Of a stretch of DNA of 44,242 bases, positions 8,483 to 15,321 are shown piece by piece. The notes below the pieces were generated by a model, which searched no databases, was not told where the DNA came from, and worked only from the letters and a program-made list of their open reading frames with translations. Made by a program: the position numbers and the translations under genes. Each line of letters begins with the position of its first letter. The stretch's first letter is position 1. Source of the stretch: Kribbella antibiotica (lineage in GTDB: Bacteria; Actinomycetota; Actinomycetes; Propionibacteriales; Kribbellaceae); assembly GCF_004349055.1 (NCBI RefSeq), contig NZ_SMKX01000064.1, positions 1-44,242 of the forward strand, read 5' to 3'.

Positions 8483-8689
8483 TCAGCCTGAGACGGGTAA
8501 CCAGCCAGCGGCAAACGCGACTGCGACGACCAGTGCGATCCCAAGCGCCACCAGTACTCCGACGACCGTCGTACGGCGTCGGCGGCGCTTGAGGATCACA
8601 CCGGTCGTCCAGGCGCGGTCGGCCAGGTGCACCTCCGGCAGGTCGTCGGAAACCTGGCCGAGCAGCGGTCCGATGTCTTCGCGTCTCAT
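8483..8689 (-). CDS. Small single-pass membrane protein, partner of the adjacent sigma-like gene
   Basis: A 68-aa protein with a polar N-terminus (MRREDIGPLLGQVSDDLPEV), a basic stretch of five Arg, and one transmembrane helix (about residues 41-63) with a short outside tail. Its ATG overlaps the stop of the sigma-like gene by 4 bp. The position and topology (cytoplasmic N-terminus, one helix) recall a minimal anti-sigma or accessory protein of SigE-family sigma factors, but there is no zinc anti-sigma motif, so that role is inference. Confidence 0.6.
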   Translation of the reverse strand: MRREDIGPLLGQVSDDLPEVHLADRAWTTGVILKRRRRRTTVVGVLVALGIALVVAVAFAAGWLPVSG

Positions 8690-9120
8690 CGACTCTCCCC
8701 GGCCGCGATAGCGCTGCGAAACCGTTCGAACGCGGACAGTCCCTGCGCATGGACGGCGGTGTGCGACATGGTCAGGATGTCGGCCACTTCGAACTCGGTG
8801 AGCTCTTCCAGGTGCAACAGCACCAGAACGGTCCGCTGAGTAGGTGTGAGGTCCGCCAGGGCCTGTTCGAGCGGGTTTTCAGTGTCCGGAAAGGGCCGCA
8901 GCCGACTCCAGCGGGTCAGAGCCGGCTGGTAAAGCAAACGTTGGACGAAGACGTCCGGATCATCCACCTTCGGCCAGTGCAGTGACAGCCTGCTGAACGC
9001 ATGCAACAGAGCGCGCTCAGCCCTCCCCAGCTCTCCATACACAAGGTACGCAGTACGAAACCATCTACCCTGTCGCGCATCAACGAACGATGCGAACTCC
9101 GGGTCGACCGAGTGTTGCAT
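8686..9120 (-). CDS. SigE-family (actinobacterial) sigma factor-like protein, short
   Basis: A 144-aa protein with the outline of the actinobacterial SigE family of ECF-like sigma factors: an N-terminal FASFVDARQGRWFRTAYLVYG segment matching region 2.1, a WPKVDDPDVFVQRLLY segment, and a C-terminal region 4 with LADLTPTQRTVLVLLHLEELTEFEVADILTM. It is shorter than the usual 160-180 aa and region 2 is degenerate, so promoter-melting competence is doubtful. GGGAGG precedes the ATG. It is coupled to the 68-aa membrane gene and follows the reductase gene by 26 bp. Confidence 0.7.
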   Translation of the reverse strand: MQHSVDPEFASFVDARQGRWFRTAYLVYGELGRAERALLHAFSRLSLHWPKVDDPDVFVQRLLYQPALTRWSRLRPFPDTENPLEQALADLTPTQRTVLVLLHLEELTEFEVADILTMSHTAVHAQGLSAFERFRSAIAAGESR

Positions 9121-9146
9121 CCACCCTCCCGGGTCTATTCAACCTC

Positions 9147-10085
9147 TCAACCACCTCGCACGGCGAGAGCCAAGCGCGTCTCTTCTGCGATCAGATCCCC
9201 ATTGATCGCAGCGCCGGCCCGTAGCCCCGCACCGGCCGCGTGGAGGACCTGTGCCATCGGGTCGGTGACGTTGCCTGCTGCAAAGACTCCTGGCACCGCA
9301 GTCTCGCCCTTACCGTCCACCTCGATCGCATCGCCGTAGACAGCGCCGGCAGCCTCCATCACTGTCGTCTTGAGCCCCAGATCAACCAGGAAGTCGGCTT
9401 TGACGCGCAGAGTGGTCTGGACCGTCAGTACCTCGCGTGGGATGACCTTGCCACCCTCCAGCCGCACACCGGTGAGCTTTCCGTCCGCTACCTCGACCTG
9501 CTCGACCTTCCCTTGTACGACAGCGATCTGGCGCGCAGCGAGTTCTTCCCACTGCTCGTCCGTCAGGTCTGGACCGGTGTGCAGGAAGAGCGTCACGTCA
9601 TCACTCAGCTGCCGGAACATCTGCGCCTGGTGCACTGCCATCGGACCGGTCGCCAGTACGCCGATCGCCTGGTCCTGCACCTCCCAGCCGTGGCAGTACG
9701 GGCAGTGCAGCACGTCCTTGCCCCACTGCTCAGCCAGTCCGGCCACATCAGGCAGTACGTCGGTCAGTCCGCTCGTCACCAGCACCCGCCGCCCCTGGTA
9801 CGTCGTACCGTCCGCCAGCTCGACTGTGAACGGGTCACCCGGCCGGACCGCGGTGACAGTGCCGGTGGCGAACTGACCGCCGTACCCGGTGACCTCTTCA
9901 CGGCCGAGGGCGTAGATCTCGCTCGGCGCGGTCCCGTCCCGGGTCAGGAAGTTGTGCACCGCATCCGCCGGGGCGTTGCGCGGGCGACCGTCGTCGATCA
10001 CCAGGACCGACCGGCGCGACCGCACCAGCGCCAACGCCCCACTCAGCCCCGCGGCACCGCCGCCGATCACAATCACGTCGTACAT
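9147..10085 (-). CDS. Thioredoxin reductase-like NAD(P)/FAD-dependent oxidoreductase
   Basis: A 312-aa flavoprotein of the thioredoxin-reductase fold. It has the FAD-binding VIGGGAAGLSGA at residues 6-17, a redox pair CPYC (C128, C131) in HCPYCHGW, and a C-terminal FAD motif GVFAAGNVTD. Sequence type is the low-molecular-weight single-protein oxidoreductase common in actinobacteria; the thioredoxin partner is not encoded nearby. The start is ATG 10085 with GAGAGGAG upstream; the longer open frame beyond is antisense to the XRE-cupin gene. It is divergent from that regulator across 75 bp and is the likely regulated target. Confidence 0.9.
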   Translation of the reverse strand: MYDVIVIGGGAAGLSGALALVRSRRSVLVIDDGRPRNAPADAVHNFLTRDGTAPSEIYALGREEVTGYGGQFATGTVTAVRPGDPFTVELADGTTYQGRRVLVTSGLTDVLPDVAGLAEQWGKDVLHCPYCHGWEVQDQAIGVLATGPMAVHQAQMFRQLSDDVTLFLHTGPDLTDEQWEELAARQIAVVQGKVEQVEVADGKLTGVRLEGGKVIPREVLTVQTTLRVKADFLVDLGLKTTVMEAAGAVYGDAIEVDGKGETAVPGVFAAGNVTDPMAQVLHAAGAGLRAGAAINGDLIAEETRLALAVRGG

Positions 10086-10144
10086 GTGAAGCTCCTCTCG
10101 ATTACTTCGAGCTTCGTCCGCTTTCTCGTTTTCGACAACAATCT

Positions 10145-10159
10145 TTGCCAGAATGGCAA
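10145..10159. promoter_or_regulatory. Perfect palindrome, candidate XRE-cupin operator
   Basis: TTGCCA-GAA-TGGCAA is a perfect inverted repeat placed two bases before the ATG of the XRE-cupin gene and 60 bp from the divergent reductase start. Its position in the shared 75-bp intergenic region suits an autoregulatory operator. Confidence 0.55.
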
Positions 10160-10160
10160 T

Positions 10161-10739
10161 ATGGAAGCCTTCGAGGATGTCCTGGAAGCAGTAGGACCGC
10201 GGTTGAAAGCGCTGCGGGTCGAGCGCGGAACGACGCTGGCACAGTTGTCTGAGTCGACCGGGATCTCGGTGAGCACGCTGTCGCGGCTGGAGTCCGGGCA
10301 GCGCAAGCCGACGCTGGAGCTGTTGTTGCCGTTGGCCCGCGCCCACCAGGTGCAGCTGGACGAGCTGGTGGACGCTCCGACCACAGGTGATCCGCGGGTC
10401 CACTTCAAACCGGTCAAGCACCACGGCGGCGCAACCATCATTCCGCTCAGCAAACGGCCCGGCGGACTGCAGGCGTACAAACAGATCGTGCCGGCGGGCT
10501 GGCCGGGCGGAGAGGTCTCGCAGAAGACGCATGAGGGCTACGACTGGGTCTATGTGCTGTCCGGGAAGCTCCGGATCGTGCTCGGCGACAACGACTTCAT
10601 CCTGACGGCCGGAGAGGTCGCCGAGTTCGACACTCGCGTGCCGCACTGGTTCGGCAACGCCGCATCCGGACCGACCGAGATGCTGTGCCTGTACGGACCG
10701 CAGGGGGAGCGGATGCACGTCCGGGCGCGCACCCGCTAA
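10161..10739 (+). CDS. XRE-family regulator with C-terminal cupin sensor domain
   Basis: A 192-aa DNA-binding protein: an XRE helix-turn-helix at about residues 14-65 (RGTTLAQLSESTGISVSTLSRLESGQRKPTL, read in segments) and a cupin_2 barrel from about residue 95 to 185 with HEGYDWVYVLSGK and FDTRVPHWFG. The start is ATG 10161; the upstream open frame is antisense to the reductase gene. There is little Shine-Dalgarno in front of it and the operator palindrome abuts it, so a leaderless or very short-leader transcript is possible. Such regulators commonly sit next to oxidoreductases. Confidence 0.92.
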   Translation: MEAFEDVLEAVGPRLKALRVERGTTLAQLSESTGISVSTLSRLESGQRKPTLELLLPLARAHQVQLDELVDAPTTGDPRVHFKPVKHHGGATIIPLSKRPGGLQAYKQIVPAGWPGGEVSQKTHEGYDWVYVLSGKLRIVLGDNDFILTAGEVAEFDTRVPHWFGNAASGPTEMLCLYGPQGERMHVRARTR

Positions 10740-10776
10740 TCTGCGCCAGTCGATCCGCACTGTTGAGGAGCTGGTA

Positions 10777-11736
10777 GTGAGCGTCGCGTTGTTCACCTTG
10801 GGCGGCACCATCGCGATGGCCGGCGATCGCCGGCTGGACGGAGCGGCTCTGACCGCGGCTGTCCCCGGTCTGGCCGAGTTGGGCCAGCCGGTGGAGATCC
10901 AGGACATCGAAGCGGTCCCCAGCGCCAATCTGACCGCAGCCAAGATGCTCGAGGTCGTGGACGCCGCATCGAAGGCAGTGGCCGCCGGCGCGACCGGTGT
11001 CGTGGTCACTCAAGGCACTGACACGCTGGAAGAGACGTCGTTCCTGGTGGACCAGGTGTGGCCGCACTCGCAGCCGTTCGTGCTCACCGGCGCGATGCGC
11101 AACCCCACCCTGGCCGGGCCGGACGGACCGGCCAATCTGCTCGCCGCATGCCGCGTTGCCTGCTCCCCCGCAGCCCGCGACCTCGGTGCGCTGGTGGTGT
11201 TCAAAGAAGAGATCCACGCCGCCCGCTGGGTCCGCAAGACCCACAGCACCAGTACGGCGACCTTCGCGTCACCGAACGTCGGGCCGATCGGCCATGTGGT
11301 CGAGGACCAGGTCCGCATCCTCGCCCGGCCGACGCGACTCGACGGCGTACAGGGCAGTGCGGAGCCAGCCGACTTGGACGCCAACCGGGTAGCGCTCTAC
11401 ACGCTGACCATGGACGACGATGGGCTGCTGCTGAAGGGCTTGGCCGACACTCACCAGGGTCTGGTGGTGGCCGGGTTCGGTGCGGGACATGTCCCGGCCG
11501 CACTCACTCCGGTGCTCGGTGAGCTCGCAGCGGCGATGCCCGTCGTACTGACGTCGCGCACTGGTGGCGGATCGATCCTGCGGAACACGTACCGGGCTGC
11601 GGGCTCGGAGATCGACCTGCTGCAGCGTGGGCTGATCGACGGCGGCTTCCTCGACCCTTACAAGGCCCGAGTGCTCCTTCGGTTGCTGCTGGCAACCGAT
11701 GACGACATCAGTGCGGCGTTCGCTCAGTATCAGTGA
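10777..11736 (+). CDS. L-asparaginase
   Basis: A 319-aa asparaginase hydrolysing L-asparagine to aspartate and ammonia. The two threonine signatures are present: FTLGGTIAM at residues 6-14 and TQGTDTLEET near 89-98; the C-terminal GFGAGHVP and SRTGGGSI segments also fit. No signal peptide, so it is cytosolic. GTG start with GAGGAG upstream, 37 bp after the XRE-cupin gene in the same direction. Its 3' end overlaps the convergent sigma factor gene by 29 bp. Confidence 0.94.
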   Translation: MSVALFTLGGTIAMAGDRRLDGAALTAAVPGLAELGQPVEIQDIEAVPSANLTAAKMLEVVDAASKAVAAGATGVVVTQGTDTLEETSFLVDQVWPHSQPFVLTGAMRNPTLAGPDGPANLLAACRVACSPAARDLGALVVFKEEIHAARWVRKTHSTSTATFASPNVGPIGHVVEDQVRILARPTRLDGVQGSAEPADLDANRVALYTLTMDDDGLLLKGLADTHQGLVVAGFGAGHVPAALTPVLGELAAAMPVVLTSRTGGGSILRNTYRAAGSEIDLLQRGLIDGGFLDPYKARVLLRLLLATDDDISAAFAQYQ

Positions 11737-12931
11737 GGGCCGCAGCTTTCTTCAGCAGGTAGTCGCGCTCCGGCAGACTCGTCGTACTGCGCGCAGCTTC
11801 CCGGAAGTGCTCCACCGCAGTGTCATAGTCGCCGCGCATCTCGTACAGGTGCCCGCGGGTCGCATCCAACCGGTGGTTGCCACTCAGCTCCTTGTCCAGC
11901 GGCTCCAGCAGCTTCAGGCCCGCATCGGGGCCGTCCACCAAGGCGGCCGCGATGGCGCGGTTCAGCTTCACCATCGGGTTGCCGGACAGGTCCTCCAACA
12001 GGCCGTAGAGCGCGAAGATCTGCGGCCAGTCGGTGTCCTCCGCGCGCGGGACCTCGTCATGGAGGGCAGCGATCGCGGCCTGCAGCTGGTACTCGCCGAG
12101 CGGCGGCGTGTGGAAGGCCTTGACGGCCAGCTCGACGCCCTCAGCGATGTAGTCCGCGTTCCAGAGCGTCCGGTCCTGTTCGGCCAGCGGGATGAGCTCT
12201 CCGGCGCTACCGGTGCGTGCTGCCCGGCGTGCGTCCGTCAGCAGCATCAGAGCCAACAGACCGGTCACCTGCCCGTCCTCTAGCTGGGCATGCACCGCAC
12301 GCGTCAGCCGGATCGCCTCACTCGACAGGTCGCTCCGCTGCAGCTCTGCGCCGCTACTGCTCGCATAGCCCTCGTTGAACATCAGATAGAGCACATGCAG
12401 TACGTTGCGCAGCCGGTCCGCATCGGCGGTCAGCTCGAACGTCGCACCCTTGAGCTTGCTCTTGGCTCGGCTGATCCGCTGCGCCATCGTTGCCTCTGGC
12501 ACCAAGTACGCCGTGGCGATCTCGGCCGTGGTGAGCCCGCCGACCGCCCGCAACGTCAGTGCGATCGCCGAACCCGGCGTGAGCCCCGGGTGGCAGCACA
12601 GGAACAGCAGCCGGAGTGTGTCGTCGTACTCCTCGACCTCTTCCGGCGGCAGCTCGCGCAGCGCAGCGCGCTCCTCACGGAGTCGCCGCGCCTGCGACTG
12701 CCGCACCTCGTCGATGAACCGCCGCGACGCGGCCTGGATCAGCCAGGCCTTCGGACTGTCCGGCCACCCGTCCCGCGGCCACGTGGTCGCAGCCGCCAGC
12801 AAAGCCTCCTGTACGGCGTCCTCGGCCGCGGCGAAGTCGCCGGACCGGCGCACCACCGCACCGAGGACCTGCGGCGTCAGCTCACGCAGCAGGTCCTCAA
12901 GGCGATGGTCAGATGTCCCAGAAGTCTGCAT
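11708..12931 (-). CDS. ECF42-type RNA polymerase sigma factor with C-terminal extension
   Basis: A 407-aa ECF sigma factor of the ECF42 group. Sigma region 2 (AAEDAVQEALLAAATTWP, WLIQAASRRFIDEVR) is followed by region 4 (GLTTAEIATAYLVPEATMAQRISRAK) and a long C-terminal domain of TPR/DUF6596 type (LYLMFNEGYASSSG; LLTDARRAAR; HLYEMRGDYDTAVEHF). Groups of this type have no classical anti-sigma factor and act with a DGPF/YCII protein, which is exactly the gene overlapped by 23 bp upstream. All regions are intact. Confidence 0.93.
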   Translation of the reverse strand: MQTSGTSDHRLEDLLRELTPQVLGAVVRRSGDFAAAEDAVQEALLAAATTWPRDGWPDSPKAWLIQAASRRFIDEVRQSQARRLREERAALRELPPEEVEEYDDTLRLLFLCCHPGLTPGSAIALTLRAVGGLTTAEIATAYLVPEATMAQRISRAKSKLKGATFELTADADRLRNVLHVLYLMFNEGYASSSGAELQRSDLSSEAIRLTRAVHAQLEDGQVTGLLALMLLTDARRAARTGSAGELIPLAEQDRTLWNADYIAEGVELAVKAFHTPPLGEYQLQAAIAALHDEVPRAEDTDWPQIFALYGLLEDLSGNPMVKLNRAIAAALVDGPDAGLKLLEPLDKELSGNHRLDATRGHLYEMRGDYDTAVEHFREAARSTTSLPERDYLLKKAAALTDTERTPH

Positions 12932-13316
12932 CCGAACCCATCAGTCGGCGGACCTCGATCGGCTGCTCGAGGGGAAGGCCACCGGGCCCAGGCGCACTGG
13001 ACTGCTCGGCTGCGATCTCCAGCGCACGCTCCTCGGACTCGACGTCGATCAGCGTGTAACCGGCCAGGATCTCCTTGGCCTCGGCATACGGCCCGTCGGT
13101 GATCACGGGCGCGCTCACGCTCGCGGCGCGGACCACCTTCGCGTGCTTCGGCCAGGTCAGCCCCTGCACCTCAACCAGCTCGCCACGCTCACGCATCCGG
13201 TCCAGGCTTGCGGTCAGGTGGTCGAGGTGGGCCTGCCGGTCCGCCTCGTCCCAGTCGTGCATCGTCGTCTCGGCCTTGCCGCCGTCGTGGTTCATCAGCA
13301 ACAGAAACTTGGTCAT
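12909..13316 (-). CDS. YCII/DGPF-domain protein, ECF42 partner
   Basis: A 135-aa protein (MTKFLLLMNHDGG) of the YCII-related family, with the characteristic DGPY in place of DGPF (ITDGPYAEAKEILAGYTLIDVESEERALEIA). These small proteins are the standard neighbours and targets of ECF42 sigma factors; enzymatic activity is unproved. I start at ATG 13316 because GGAGG lies eight bases upstream; ATG 13331 overlaps that ribosome site and is less likely. Its 3' end overlaps the sigma gene. Confidence 0.9.
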   Translation of the reverse strand: MTKFLLLMNHDGGKAETTMHDWDEADRQAHLDHLTASLDRMRERGELVEVQGLTWPKHAKVVRAASVSAPVITDGPYAEAKEILAGYTLIDVESEERALEIAAEQSSAPGPGGLPLEQPIEVRRLMGSDADFWDI

Positions 13317-13350
13317 CTCAGGGTCCTCCATGGTTGTGCTTTTCCCGGAG

Positions 13351-13377
13351 GACGAAGCCAGTGCCGGGTTCTCGACA
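13351..13377 (-). promoter_or_regulatory. ECF42-like promoter for the DGPF/sigma operon
   Basis: On the minus strand TGTCGA (13377-13372) is followed after 17 bases by CGTC (13354-13351), about 35 bp before the DGPF gene start. TGTCGA in the -35 and a CGTC/CGA-type -10 is, as I recall, the motif reported for ECF42 sigma factors in Streptomyces venezuelae. This supports autoregulation of the operon. Confidence 0.6.
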
Positions 13378-13397
13378 TGCTGCCACAGGTACCACAG

Positions 13398-13421
13398 GGT
13401 TCTGGTTCCGGAACCGGAACC
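13398..13421. promoter_or_regulatory. 24-bp near-perfect GGTTCC/GGAACC palindrome
   Basis: Four 6-bp blocks, GGTTCT, GGTTCC, GGAACC, GGAACC, form a palindrome with a single mismatch. It lies in the divergent interval between the DGPF gene and the malectin-like gene, and could serve either. Confidence 0.55.
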
Positions 13422-13430
13422 GCCTTCTCG

Positions 13431-13442
13431 GGGAACGTTCCC
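13431..13442. promoter_or_regulatory. GGGAACGTTCCC palindrome (LacI-like operator shape)
   Basis: A perfect 12-bp palindrome centred on CG, the symmetry typical of LacI-family operators, 66 bp upstream of the secreted malectin-like gene. No LacI gene is in the window. Confidence 0.45.
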
Positions 13443-13463
13443 CCTGCTAGCGTCCCCGACGCT

Positions 13464-13489
13464 CAGTACCCACTCGCAGTACCCACTCG
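13464..13489 (+). repeat. Two tandem 13-bp repeats
   Basis: CAGTACCCACTCG occurs twice head to tail without a gap (13464-13476, 13477-13489), 19 bp before the malectin-like gene start. It may be a pair of activator sites or replication slippage in the leader. Confidence 0.6.
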
Positions 13490-13508
13490 ACATAGGAGAG
13501 TCCCGTCC

Positions 13509-14075
13509 ATGTTCACTCCCCTTCGTACTGCTCTGGCCAGCCTCGCCGTGCTGTCTGCGGCCCTGCTCGGCACCGGTGTCGCCCACGCCGACGCCCCGAT
13601 CAGCATCGACACCGGCGGCGTCGGTGAAGGCGTCTTCGTCGCCGACAGGTTCGGCGACGGCAACGGCCTGACCGACACCAAGCCGGCCAACCGGGTCGGC
13701 CTCGCCAACTGGCGCACCACGCACCCCGTCCCCGCTTCGGTCATGTCCAACGCCCGCTACCTGGAGAACTCCTACACCGTCCCCGGGCTCACCCCCGGCG
13801 CGAGCTACGAGGTCCGCCTCTACTTCATGGAGTGGTACTTCAAGGTCCCCGGTCAGCGCGTCTTCGACGTCGCGGTGAACGGAACCAAGGTGCTGACCAA
13901 CTTCGACATTCTGCAGACCGTCCGCGACCTCGGCGGTGACGGCGGTGCCGCCTTCGGGATCGAGAAGTACTTCACCGTCACCGCGGACGCCGACGGTGTC
14001 CTGAAGATCGACTTCCTGCGCGGCAGCGCCGACCAGCCGCTGATCAACGCGCTGGCCGTCGTCCCGGCGGCCTGA
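13509..14075 (+). CDS. Secreted malectin-like carbohydrate-binding protein
   Basis: A 188-aa secreted protein: signal peptide MFTPLRTALASLAVLSAALL with cleavage near AHA-DA (about residue 27), then a single malectin-like domain (ISIDTGG at its start, YTVPGLTPGASYEVRLYFMEWY, RVFDVAVNGTKVLTNFDI, FLRGSADQPLINALAV). Malectin domains bind glucose-containing oligosaccharides; here there is no attached catalytic domain, so it may be a free sugar-binding protein at the cell surface. The start is ATG 13509 with AGGAGA upstream; the long open frame before it is antisense to the sigma operon. Confidence 0.85.
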   Translation: MFTPLRTALASLAVLSAALLGTGVAHADAPISIDTGGVGEGVFVADRFGDGNGLTDTKPANRVGLANWRTTHPVPASVMSNARYLENSYTVPGLTPGASYEVRLYFMEWYFKVPGQRVFDVAVNGTKVLTNFDILQTVRDLGGDGGAAFGIEKYFTVTADADGVLKIDFLRGSADQPLINALAVVPAA

Positions 14076-14096
14076 GGCCGTCGTAGTCCAGCAGGC

Positions 14097-15278
14097 TTAG
14101 TCCAGCAGGGCGTCGACGAACTGCTCCGAGTCGAACGGGGCCAGGTCGTCGGCGCCCTCACCCAGTCCGACCAGCTTCACCGGTACGCCGAGCTCGCGCT
14201 GCACCGCGATCACGATGCCACCCTTCGCCGTACCGTCGAGCTTGGTCAGCACCAGGCCGGTCACGTTGATGACGTCGGCGAAGACGCGGGCCTGGGTGAG
14301 GCCGTTCTGGCCGGTGGTGGCGTCGATGACGAGCAGCACCTCGTCGACCTCGGCCGACTTCTCGATGACGCGCTTCACCTTGCCGAGCTCGTCCATCAGG
14401 CCGGTCTTGGTGTGCAGCCGCCCGGCAGTGTCGATCAGGACGACGTCTGCCTCCTCGGCGATGCCCTGCTTGACCGCGTCGAACGCGATGCTGGCCGGGT
14501 CGCCACCCTCCGGACCACGCACGGTCCGAGCGCCCACGCGCTCGCCCCAGGTCTGCAGCTGATCCGCGGCCGCGGCCCGGAACGTATCCGCCGCACCCAG
14601 TACGACGTGCTTGTCCTCAGCGACCAGCACCCGGGCCAGCCGCCCCACGGTCGTGGTCTTGCCGGTCCCGTTGACGCCAACGACCAGCACGACGGCCGGC
14701 TGCGTGTCCTTGCGAGTCACGGCGAGCGTGCGGTCCATCGACGGGTCGACGAGAGCGATCAGCTCCTCGCGGAGGATGTCGCGCGCCTGCGCGGCTCCGA
14801 CGCCCTCGACCCGCATCCGCGTCCGCAGCTTCTCCACCAGCTCCTGCGTGGGCGCCACACCGACGTCGGCGGTGATGAGGGTGGTCTCGATGTCCTCCCA
14901 GGCCTCCTCGTCGAGCTTGTCGCGCGACAGCAGCGCGAGCAGACCCTTCCCGAGGGAACCCTGCGACCGCGCCAGCCGAGCGCGCAGCCGGACGAGTCGG
15001 CCCTGGGCCGACTCGGGCTTCTCGACGGTCGGCGCCTGCTCGGGCAGCTCGGTGTCCTCAACCGTCCGCGTCGGTGTGTCCCGCGGCGTCTCGGCGTCAT
15101 CGCCGACCTGCGGCTCCGCGGTCTCCAGCGGCGCGGGCTGGTCGGCCTGCGGCAGCGCGGAACGGCGTCGTCGCGTCACGACGATTCCGGCAGCACCACC
15201 CACCACGAGGAGTGCGACCACGAGAATCGCGATCAGGACCGGGTCCGTCAGCAGGGTGACAAGCTCTGGGGTCAACAC
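14097..15278 (-). CDS. ftsY: Signal recognition particle receptor FtsY
   Basis: A 393-aa SRP-receptor GTPase that docks ribosome-SRP complexes at the membrane. It has an N-terminal transmembrane helix (about residues 12-34) followed by Arg-rich RRRR, an acidic linker, the N domain, then the G domain with GVNGTGKTTT (201-210), DTFRAAAADQL, DTAGRLHTK and TKLDGTAKGG. A membrane-anchored N-terminus is typical of actinobacterial FtsY. In related genomes it sits directly after smc, whereas here about 17 kb separates them. The last codons are duplicated just past the stop (TAGTCCAGCAGG occurs at 14085 and 14099). Confidence 0.97.
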   Translation of the reverse strand: MLTPELVTLLTDPVLIAILVVALLVVGGAAGIVVTRRRRSALPQADQPAPLETAEPQVGDDAETPRDTPTRTVEDTELPEQAPTVEKPESAQGRLVRLRARLARSQGSLGKGLLALLSRDKLDEEAWEDIETTLITADVGVAPTQELVEKLRTRMRVEGVGAAQARDILREELIALVDPSMDRTLAVTRKDTQPAVVLVVGVNGTGKTTTVGRLARVLVAEDKHVVLGAADTFRAAAADQLQTWGERVGARTVRGPEGGDPASIAFDAVKQGIAEEADVVLIDTAGRLHTKTGLMDELGKVKRVIEKSAEVDEVLLVIDATTGQNGLTQARVFADVINVTGLVLTKLDGTAKGGIVIAVQRELGVPVKLVGLGEGADDLAPFDSEQFVDALLD

Positions 15279-15321
15279 GGTTACTCATCTTGGCAGACGC
15301 TCGGCCCGCCGCCCGCATTTG

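Noticed and set aside
9240..10160. N-terminal extension of the XRE-cupin gene
   Set aside because: Antisense to the reductase gene; the HTH domain begins properly at ATG 10161.
12405..13508. Long N-terminal extension of the malectin-like gene
   Set aside because: Antisense to ECF42 and DGPF genes; ATG 13509 has a ribosome site and a signal peptide.
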